This document shows positions 1 through 4,680 of a DNA stretch of 5,571 nucleotides, piece after piece. Below the pieces are notes generated by a model, which was not told the DNA's origin, searched no databases, and saw only the letters and a program-made list of their open reading frames with translations. Made by a program: the position numbers and the translations under genes. Numbering within the stretch: position 1 is the first letter of the stretch; every line of letters begins with the position of its first letter. Source of the DNA: Chloroflexota bacterium (GTDB lineage: Bacteria > Chloroflexota > Dehalococcoidia > GIF9 > UBA5629); assembly GCA_026389695.1 (NCBI GenBank), contig JAPLHI010000076.1, forward strand, positions 1-5,571, given 5' to 3'.

Positions 1-2
1 AA

Positions 3-713
3 GTACTCAGGTTCTGGAGGGAGAAATCACGCATCGTATCTTCGCTTATTATGCCTCTGTTATGGCTGCTGGTTTTCGGCAGCGGTATGAGGAGTTTGCA
101 GGTGCCCGGAGTTGGAAATTACCAGATGTTTATGTTTCCGGGTATCCTGGCTATGACACTGCTTTTCACATCCGTCTGGTCGGGCGTATCTGTTATCTGG
201 GACAGGGAGTTCGGCTTCCTTAAGGAGATTATGGTGGCGCCGGTATCACGCACCAGCATTGTCATAGGCAAAGCCCTGGGCAGCGGCACCAGCGCTTTCA
301 TGCAGGGTTTTATCATATTACCACTTTCATTCCTTGTCGGGGTCAACCTGTCACCATTATCTATTGCCATGTTAATCCCCATCATGGTTATTATCGCAAT
401 AGGGCTGGTTTGTGTAGGCTTGCTCATTGCCTCGATGATGAGCAGCATGGAAGGATTTAACTTTATCATGAGCCTGGTCATTATGCCCATGTTCTTCACC
501 AGCGGCGCGCTCTTTCCTCTCACCTCAGCGCCGGAATGGCTCAGGATATTTAGTTACTTTAACCCGCTGACATATGCCGTTGATGTTATGAGATGGGCAA
601 CACTGAGCGGTACGGCAACAGCGCTGCCCGTTTATGCCGAGATATTGATACTGATCGGTTTCGCTGCAGCCATGATAGGCGCCTGCGCTTATACATTCAG
701 CATCAAGAAGTAG
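3..713 (+). CDS. ABC-2 type exporter permease, 5'-truncated by the window edge
   Basis: This is the membrane subunit of an ABC exporter of the DrrB/NodJ-like ABC-2 family, which works in the cytoplasmic membrane with a separate ATPase to export drugs, lipids or polysaccharides. The frame is open from base 3 with no stop. The residues before the ATG at 51 (FWREKSRIVSSLI) read like the normal N-terminal lead-in of this family, so the true start lies upstream and about 236 residues are visible, against roughly 250-260 for a full protein. Family marks are the cytosolic loop REFGFLKEIMVAPVSR with following GKALGS (about nt 213-290), and the late block FFTSGALFPL...PEWLR...NPLTYAVDVMR (about nt 492-595). 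Several hydrophobic segments lie between and after these. The ATPase gene is expected just upstream, out of view. The exported substrate cannot be told from sequence. The gene ends 8 bases before the convergent lipoprotein gene. Confidence 0.9.
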   Translation, partial: VLRFWREKSRIVSSLIMPLLWLLVFGSGMRSLQVPGVGNYQMFMFPGILAMTLLFTSVWSGVSVIWDREFGFLKEIMVAPVSRTSIVIGKALGSGTSAFMQGFIILPLSFLVGVNLSPLSIAMLIPIMVIIAIGLVCVGLLIASMMSSMEGFNFIMSLVIMPMFFTSGALFPLTSAPEWLRIFSYFNPLTYAVDVMRWATLSGTATALPVYAEILILIGFAAAMIGACAYTFSIKK

Positions 714-721
714 TCCGGGAT

Positions 722-1180
722 TTATTTGACGGTCACGTTAAGAATAAAAGTCCAGGCTCCCTTTTCCCCACCTTCCCAGGGACGGCTGTATGCCAGAGAG
801 ACTTTGCTGAATCCAAGCTGTAGAGCCCTGAAGGTAAAGACCTCGGTGCCAGCCGCTCCCACCATCTTGGTATCTGTGGGTGGAACGGTTTCATGCTTGG
901 TCTGTTCCAGCACCTGCGGATCACCTATCTCCGCCTTCTGATCCCAGGAGAAACCGGTAGAGCCGGGATTTGAGGGCAGCGTCACCACGATTTTTTCTCC
1001 GATTTTAACCGTGACATCCTTGACAATATTTTTCTGAGCCAGAAATTCATCATAGGAAATGGAAACGGTAACTTCCTTCGCACCAGGCACTGCGCTTTCC
1101 TTCGGGGCAGGCGCGGCGCACGCGGGCAGGGCCAGGGCTGTGACAATGATAAGACATATAACTATGATCCACGATTTCAT
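722..1180 (-). CDS. Lipoprotein with chagasin-type (I42) cysteine protease inhibitor domain
   Basis: This is a 152-residue secreted lipoprotein. The N-terminus has one Lys, a hydrophobic core (about residues 4-18) and a lipobox-like LPAC with the acylated Cys at residue 21; Pro at the -2 position is less usual but acceptable. A short Ala/Pro/Glu linker follows, then a beta-rich domain from about residue 36. Three blocks match the inhibitor loops of the I42/chagasin family: NPGSTGFSW (71-79, cf. the NPTTGY-type loop), GAAGTEVFTFRALQLG (108-123) and RPWE (133-136). Chagasin-like proteins insert these loops into papain-type cysteine proteases. In bacteria they are usually thought to protect the envelope or control secreted proteases, and the target here is unknown. 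The start is well supported: AGGAGG lies 10 bases upstream and a good promoter further back. The gene is convergent with the ABC permease and divergent from the APC permease cluster, so it is probably transcribed alone. Confidence 0.88.
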   Translation of the reverse strand: MKSWIIVICLIIVTALALPACAAPAPKESAVPGAKEVTVSISYDEFLAQKNIVKDVTVKIGEKIVVTLPSNPGSTGFSWDQKAEIGDPQVLEQTKHETVPPTDTKMVGAAGTEVFTFRALQLGFSKVSLAYSRPWEGGEKGAWTFILNVTVK

Positions 1181-1190
1181 AATGATAAGA

Positions 1191-1196
1191 CCTCCT
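1191..1196 (-). promoter_or_regulatory. Ribosome binding site of the lipoprotein gene
   Basis: On the minus strand this reads AGGAGG, a full-consensus Shine-Dalgarno, 10 bases before the ATG at 1180. It fixes the start of the lipoprotein so that the complete signal peptide is included. Confidence 0.85.
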
Positions 1197-1229
1197 GCTT
1201 AATCCGGATTTAATCTAAATTCCCATAGC

Positions 1230-1258
1230 ATTTTAACCTTACAATGCATTATTTTCAA
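1230..1258 (-). promoter_or_regulatory. Sigma70-type promoter of the lipoprotein gene
   Basis: On the minus strand a -35 box TTGAAA (plus-strand bases 1253-1258) and a -10 box TAAAAT (1230-1235) are separated by exactly 17 bases. Each matches 5 of 6 consensus positions. Transcription would begin near 1223 and give a leader of about 43 bases that includes the AGGAGG site. The palindrome AATCCGGATT (1201-1210) lies in this leader just before the ribosome binding site. Confidence 0.7.
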
Positions 1259-1268
1259 CAATGCCTGC

Positions 1269-1285
1269 ACAGATAATAACAGATA
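1269..1285. repeat. Tandem ACAGATA repeat between the divergent promoters
   Basis: ACAGATA occurs at 1269-1275 and again at 1279-1285, exactly 10 bases apart start to start, about one helical turn. A second short direct repeat, ACAATGC, occurs at 1241-1247 and 1258-1264, overlapping the lipoprotein promoter. Such phased repeats in a divergent promoter region could be regulator binding sites. Short AT-rich words also recur by chance, so this is only suggestive. Confidence 0.35.
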
Positions 1286-1322
1286 TATTTGGATACCTGT
1301 TTATAAGAAATACAGCGACATC

Positions 1323-1351
1323 TTGACAATAAAATAACACATGATTACAAT
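1323..1351 (+). promoter_or_regulatory. Strong sigma70-type promoter of the permease cluster
   Basis: A perfect -35 box TTGACA (1323-1328), a 17-base spacer and a -10 box TACAAT (1346-1351, 5 of 6 matches) form a near-ideal housekeeping promoter. Transcription would start near 1358, leaving a leader of only about 25 bases before the GTG at 1383. It faces away from the lipoprotein promoter and does not overlap it. Confidence 0.8.
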
Positions 1352-1373
1352 TTGCCATCAGTTATCCTGAAAT

Positions 1374-1384
1374 ACGTTAAACGT
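1374..1384. repeat. Palindrome over the permease start codon
   Basis: ACGTTAAACGT is a perfect 5-base inverted repeat around a single central base. It covers the first two bases of the GTG start at 1383. It could be a small operator just downstream of the predicted transcription start, or it may be chance. Confidence 0.3.
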
Positions 1385-2924
1385 GAAAAACAGCTGGCAG
1401 ATGAAGCCGGGCGATAAGTTCGGCCGCCCCAAACGACTGAAAATAAGGCCGCTACGCCGGGTCCTGCGCACGCCCCACCTTTTCAGCATTGCCTACGGAG
1501 ATGTAGGCTCCTCAATTTATTATGCGCTTGGTGTTGTTGCGCTGGCAGCAGCAGGCGCCACGCCACTGGCACTGGGAATAGCCGGCGTGATCTTTGTCTT
1601 CACCGCTCTTTCATACGCTGAGGGTACCGCTATGTTCCCCGAATCCGGCGGCTCCTCCAGCTTCGCGCGTCACGCTTTTAACGATTTTGTGGGTTTCATG
1701 GCGGGATGGGGCCTGATGTTCGGCTATATAGTCACCATATCTATCTCTTCATTTGCCATACCTTCGTACCTGGGATATTTCTGGCTTCCGCTCAAGGTCT
1801 CCCCGGTTATCATGACCAGTTGCGCCATGCTGATCGTAGCTTTCCTGATGAATATTAATGTGGTGGGGGTAAGAGAATCATCTATTTTAAATATCTCGTT
1901 AGCTGTGCTCGACCTGGCGACCCAGGCCTTGCTTATCGCGCTTGCCATGCTGTTCTTTTTCAATCCTCAGATTATCATGGAGAGAATTACGAATTACTGG
2001 CCGGCGCCCCAGCAACTGCTTTTCGGCATAGCTATAGCCGCTATCGCTTTCACAGGCCTGGAAACTATTTCACAGATGGCAGAGGAGACCAAGAGGCCGG
2101 AGGTACGCGCGCCCAGGGCACTTGTCCTCATGACCATCGTTGTACTGGTAGTTTATGCTGGAATCTCCGTTTCCGCTTTCTCCACTATGACTCCCACAGA
2201 GCTGGCGCATGATTGGGCAACCGATCACATCGCCGGCATAGCCCATAAGCTTTCTACGGGGCTGAATCCTATCGAACTGGCAATGGCATGGTTTCATACG
2301 CAGGAGCTTCAAATTGTCTTTGCCTGGTTTATCGGCGCTATACAGGCCCTGCTCCCAGTATTGGTGGCAGTCCTGGCAGCAACAATCCTGCTGATCGCCA
2401 CTAATGCAGGGCTGCTGGGCATTTCAAGGCTCGCCTTTTCCCTGAGCAGGTTTAAGCTTTTACCTGAGATCATGGGCAGAGTACATCCGAAGTTTAAAAC
2501 ACCGTACTTTTCTATCATGCTATTTGCCGGATTTGCCATTGTGTTACAGTCACCGGGATTCTTTGTTCCGGATATGTATTCCAACCTGGGCGGGCTCTAC
2601 GCTTTCGGCTCCATGATGTCATTTGCACTGGCACATGCATCCATCCTGGCTCTGCGTATCAAGCAACCGGATATCGAAAGGCCGTTCAGGCTTAACTGGA
2701 ATATTAAATTCAAAGGCTCTTATCTACCCGTAGCTGCTTTGCTGGGCCTCCTCGGAACTGTAATCATATGGGTCGTAGTTGTAATTATGCAACCTTACAG
2801 CAGGTGGGTGGGCTTTGCCTGGGTAGCCGTTGGCATAGTAATTTACTGGTATACAAAAAAACGCGGAAAAATAGAACAGGTTAATTCTCAAGAACCCATA
2901 CCTGAATTTCAGTCGTGGGTTTAA
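1383..2924 (+). CDS. APC-superfamily permease (amino acid or K+ transporter), KUP/KimA-like TM1 motif
   Basis: This is a 513-residue cytoplasmic-membrane transporter with about 12 hydrophobic segments and the LeuT-type APC fold. After a basic, cytosolic N-terminus (1-30), TM1 carries YGDVGSSIYYALG (38-50), TM2 ends in FPESGG (85-90), TM6 has FTGLETISQMAEETKRPE (223-240), and the loop after TM8 has SRLAFSLSRFKLLPEIMGRV (348-367); all are APC landmarks. A tail of about 25 residues follows TM12. Relatives are usually annotated as amino acid permeases. The TM1 motif, however, closely resembles YGDIGTSPLY of KUP potassium transporters, and the following genes encode a USP and two TrkA-type RCK proteins, so a cation substrate is possible. 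GTG at 1383 gives the longest product; the in-frame ATG at 1401 would remove six residues. Neither has a clear Shine-Dalgarno. It heads a cluster driven by the TTGACA promoter. Family assignment is sure, substrate is not. Confidence 0.9.
   Translation: MKNSWQMKPGDKFGRPKRLKIRPLRRVLRTPHLFSIAYGDVGSSIYYALGVVALAAAGATPLALGIAGVIFVFTALSYAEGTAMFPESGGSSSFARHAFNDFVGFMAGWGLMFGYIVTISISSFAIPSYLGYFWLPLKVSPVIMTSCAMLIVAFLMNINVVGVRESSILNISLAVLDLATQALLIALAMLFFFNPQIIMERITNYWPAPQQLLFGIAIAAIAFTGLETISQMAEETKRPEVRAPRALVLMTIVVLVVYAGISVSAFSTMTPTELAHDWATDHIAGIAHKLSTGLNPIELAMAWFHTQELQIVFAWFIGAIQALLPVLVAVLAATILLIATNAGLLGISRLAFSLSRFKLLPEIMGRVHPKFKTPYFSIMLFAGFAIVLQSPGFFVPDMYSNLGGLYAFGSMMSFALAHASILALRIKQPDIERPFRLNWNIKFKGSYLPVAALLGLLGTVIIWVVVVIMQPYSRWVGFAWVAVGIVIYWYTKKRGKIEQVNSQEPIPEFQSWV
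2892..2922 (+). other. Nested hairpin over the permease stop codon
   Basis: AACCCA (2893-2898) pairs with TGGGTT (2916-2921), and inside it CTGAATTTCAG (2902-2912) is itself a perfect inverted repeat, giving a two-tier stem with a small internal bulge. The structure ends on the first base of the TAA stop. No T-run follows, so it does not look like an intrinsic terminator. It may act as a 3'-end, processing or attenuation structure between the permease and the downstream genes. Confidence 0.4.
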
Positions 2925-2952
2925 TTGAACAGATTAAGTTGTAAAATATAGT
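2925..2952 (+). promoter_or_regulatory. Possible internal promoter before the USP gene
   Basis: TTGAAC (2925-2930, 4 of 6) and TATAGT (2947-2952, 5 of 6) are separated by 16 bases, with a start predicted near 2959 and a leader of about 37 bases. It would let the USP and the two TrkA genes be expressed apart from the permease. It is weaker than the promoter at 1323-1351. Confidence 0.4.
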
Positions 2953-2962
2953 TGATTACAAC
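2938..2962. repeat. Operator-like inverted repeat in the permease-USP gap
   Basis: GTTGTAA (2938-2944) and TTACAAC (2956-2962) are perfect 7-base inverted arms around an 11-base centre, the geometry of a dimeric regulator site. The centre contains the putative -10 box TATAGT. The right arm lies in the 9-base word TGATTACAA (2953-2961), which also occurs at 1342-1350 over the -10 box of the main promoter. Confidence 0.45.
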
Positions 2963-2995
2963 GGGTGCATTCTAATATAGGGGTCCTTTATTAAA

Positions 2996-3421
2996 ATGGA
3001 AATTAACAGCATTCTGGTTGCGGCGAGGGGCAACGGCGTAGATCAGGTCGGAGTTGAGATCGCCTGCAAGATTGGCCGGAAATCGAAGGCCAAGATATTT
3101 ATCGTTTACGTAATAGAGGTTAACCGCGCGCTGCCGGTGGATGCTATAATTAATACCGATGCCGAAAATGCAGAGAAAGTGTTACGGGAAGCCGAAGAAT
3201 ACGCTTTAGGCAGGGATTTTGATGTTGAAACTGAGGTTATACAGGCCAGGGATGTAGGCTCCGCAATAATTGAAGTAGCCAGGCAACACAACGCGGACAT
3301 TATTGTAATGAGCATGAATTATAAAAAGCGGTTTGGCTCGTTTACCATGGGCAATGCCATACCGCATGTGCTTGAAGAAGCTCCCTGCCGGGTAATTATA
3401 TGCCGAGAACCGAAACCGTAA
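2996..3421 (+). CDS. UspA-like universal stress protein with degenerate nucleotide site
   Basis: This 141-residue protein is a single cytosolic UspA domain: beta1 NSILVAA (4-10), helix to about 29, beta2 AKIFIVYVIE (32-41), central helix AENAEKVLREAEEYAL (56-71), then VETEVIQARDVGSAIIEVAR (77-96), ADIIVMSM (100-107) and the terminal APCRVIIC strand (129-136). In ATP-binding members an Asp follows beta1 and a G-2x-G-9x-G-S/T loop sits near the C-terminus. Here the Asp position is Arg (R11) and the loop reads SMNYKKRFGSFTMGN (106-120), keeping only the last Gly, so ATP is probably not bound in the usual way. USP domains are known as C-terminal extensions of some APC-type transporters, and here the equivalent may be a separate subunit of the permease just upstream. 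AGGGG at 2979-2983 is the likely ribosome site, 12 bases before the ATG. The 3' end overlaps the next gene. Confidence 0.85.
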   Translation: MEINSILVAARGNGVDQVGVEIACKIGRKSKAKIFIVYVIEVNRALPVDAIINTDAENAEKVLREAEEYALGRDFDVETEVIQARDVGSAIIEVARQHNADIIVMSMNYKKRFGSFTMGNAIPHVLEEAPCRVIICREPKP

Positions 3422-3834
3422 AATCTAACATAAAGAATATAGTCATCATGGGCTGCGGCCGCGTGGGCGCCACTCTGGCTGCCCTGTTTGATGCCGCCGG
3501 GCATAAAGTGACCGTACTCGACATCGATGCTTACAGCTTCAGGCGCCTGCCGCCCAGCTTCAGTGGCACCGCGCTGATCGGCAATGGTACCGATGAAGAG
3601 ATACTGCGTAAAGCCGGTATAGCTGAAGCTGATGCATTTATAGCCCTCACTCAGGGAGACAACCGCAATGTAATGGCTGCGCAGATTGCCCAGCAAATTT
3701 TCAAGGTGCCCCGTGTAATCTGCCGCATATACGATCCGTTGAGAAAGGACATTTATGAGCAGTTAGGGATAGAGGCCATCAGCCCTACCGAGATCTTTGC
3801 GGATATCCTGTTTAAAAGGTTGGAGAAGCAGTAG
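3400..3834 (+). CDS. TrkA-N (RCK_N) regulatory protein, N-domain only
   Basis: This 144-residue cytosolic protein is a lone RCK N-domain, a Rossmann fold that binds NAD(H) or ATP and gates K+ transport systems of the Trk/Ktr type. Visible marks are the dinucleotide loop GCGRVG (18-23), an acidic Asp41 at the end of beta2 (VTVLDID) that would contact the ribose, IGNGTDEEIL (60-69) and the later PRVICRIYDP strand with QLGIEAISPTEIFADIL. The TrkA-C (RCK_C) domain is absent, so it is about two-thirds of a standard single-domain-pair protein. The ATG at 3400 overlaps the last 22 bases of the USP gene in another frame and leaves a normal lead-in to beta1. The only later Met (17) would cut into beta1. 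The overlap suggests translational coupling. It probably pairs with the longer TrkA protein 5 bases downstream to build a mixed RCK ring. Confidence 0.88.
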   Translation: MPRTETVKSNIKNIVIMGCGRVGATLAALFDAAGHKVTVLDIDAYSFRRLPPSFSGTALIGNGTDEEILRKAGIAEADAFIALTQGDNRNVMAAQIAQQIFKVPRVICRIYDPLRKDIYEQLGIEAISPTEIFADILFKRLEKQ

Positions 3835-3839
3835 AGATA

Positions 3840-4508
3840 ATGAAGCCTTTATATATTGTTATTATTGGTGGCGGAAACATCGGTTATTACCTGAGCAAAG
3901 CCTTGCTGGACGAGGGACATGAGGTACTGATTGTAGAAAAGGATTCAAGAAAATGCGAGCGGCTGGAGGACGAACTGGGAAGCTGCTGCATGCGTGGTGA
4001 CGGCTGCGAGACAGCAGTGCTTTCCGAAGCGGGATTAAACCGCGCTGACGTTCTTATTGCCACCACGGCCCAGGATGAGGACAATCTGGTAACATGCCAG
4101 GTGGCTAAATACCGCTATAAAGTACCGCGCACTATAGCGCTGGTTAACAATCCCTCTAATGATAAAATCTTCAAACAGCTGGGAGTGGACGCCAGTATTT
4201 CCGTTACCAATACCATTCTCGAGCATGTGGAACAGGAGATACCGGCCCATCCCTTGATACACCTCTTGACCATGAGCGGGCAGATGGAGGAGGTTGTTGA
4301 ATTGCTGGTGGCAAAAGAATCGCCAGCGGTGGGGAAGTCTATCGCTCAGCTTCGCCTTCCCGCAGACACGACAGTGGTATTGGTGATACGCGACGGAGAG
4401 AGGCCGCGTATCCCCGGCGTCGATACTTTGCTCAAGGAAAACGATCGCATTATAGCTCTGACCACCCCGTCCAGTGAAAAAATCCTGCAAAACGCGGTGA
4501 CGGGTTAG
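3840..4508 (+). CDS. TrkA-type RCK protein with TrkA-N and TrkA-C domains
   Basis: This 222-residue cytosolic protein has the usual one-unit TrkA/KtrA plan. The RCK_N Rossmann domain (1 to about 135) shows GGGNIG (10-15), Glu33 at the end of beta2 (LIVEKD), RGDGCETAVL (52-61), TTAQDEDNLVTC (75-86) and a strand with NNPSNDKIFKQLGVD (103-117). The RCK_C domain (about 149-218) runs from MEEVVELLV through VGKSIAQLRLP to DRIIALT. In known systems RCK_N binds NAD(H) or ATP/ADP, RCK_C may bind ions or cyclic di-nucleotides, and the ring opens or closes a membrane transporter. Only 5 bases separate it from the shorter TrkA-N gene, so the two are co-transcribed. No TrkH or KtrB gene follows. The only membrane protein in the cluster is the APC permease at its head. 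The name trkA is withheld because the partner is not TrkH. Confidence 0.9.
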   Translation: MKPLYIVIIGGGNIGYYLSKALLDEGHEVLIVEKDSRKCERLEDELGSCCMRGDGCETAVLSEAGLNRADVLIATTAQDEDNLVTCQVAKYRYKVPRTIALVNNPSNDKIFKQLGVDASISVTNTILEHVEQEIPAHPLIHLLTMSGQMEEVVELLVAKESPAVGKSIAQLRLPADTTVVLVIRDGERPRIPGVDTLLKENDRIIALTTPSSEKILQNAVTG

Positions 4509-4668
4509 TCAGCACACACCACTGTCTCACACTTAGCATCCATAACCCTCATTCCACGACTGATTTTACCGGGCTCAATGAACATTTTTATCAACGCTCA
4601 ATTGGACACCTGTATAGTATTTTGCTAAATTTTTTACATCGTTTGAAGTATTGAAAACTGCAGCCTTT

Positions 4669-4674
4669 GGAGGA
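4669..4674 (+). promoter_or_regulatory. Ribosome binding site of the aldo/keto reductase
   Basis: GGAGGA lies 6 bases before a TTG codon at 4681. This strong, well-spaced site selects TTG as the start, and the resulting N-terminus (MEKIRLGKTNMMVTRVGFGG) is a typical aldo/keto reductase beginning. The next in-frame ATG codons (4711, 4714) fall inside the first conserved strand region and have no such site. Confidence 0.8.
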
Positions 4675-4680
4675 AGCACA

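Noticed and set aside
119..523. Open frame on the minus strand inside the ABC permease
   Set aside because: It is antisense to a clear ABC-2 permease, shows no recognisable family and has no ribosome site; a shadow of the real gene.
714..721. Bidirectional terminator between the convergent permease and lipoprotein genes
   Set aside because: The gap is only 8 bases and no stable stem with a T-run is visible in or around it.
593..823. Plus-strand open frame bridging the ABC permease end and the lipoprotein end
   Set aside because: It runs across the 3' ends of two convergent well-supported genes in wrong frames, with no motif or ribosome site.
3319..3696. Minus-strand open frame across the USP/TrkA junction
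   Set aside because: It is antisense to two recognised proteins and has no recognisable protein signature.
4035..4490. Minus-strand open frame inside the second TrkA gene
   Set aside because: The opposite strand encodes conserved RCK_N and RCK_C motifs over the same stretch; this frame has no family features.
4466..4504. CCCGTC/GACGGG inverted repeat at the end of the second TrkA gene as a terminator
   Set aside because: The loop is 27 bases, the arms lie inside the coding region and no T-run follows.
3840..4508. Calling this gene trkA of a classical Trk system
   Set aside because: TrkA of the classical system has two RCK units in one chain of about 450 residues and works with TrkH; this protein has one unit and no TrkH is nearby.
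4509..4680. Promoter for the aldo/keto reductase (TTGGAC at 4602 with TAAATT at 4626, or TATAGT at 4613)
   Set aside because: Box matches are poor or spacing is wrong (18 bases with 3 and 4 matches; TATAGT has no -35 at a proper distance). The gap otherwise shows no gene, RNA or clear terminator.
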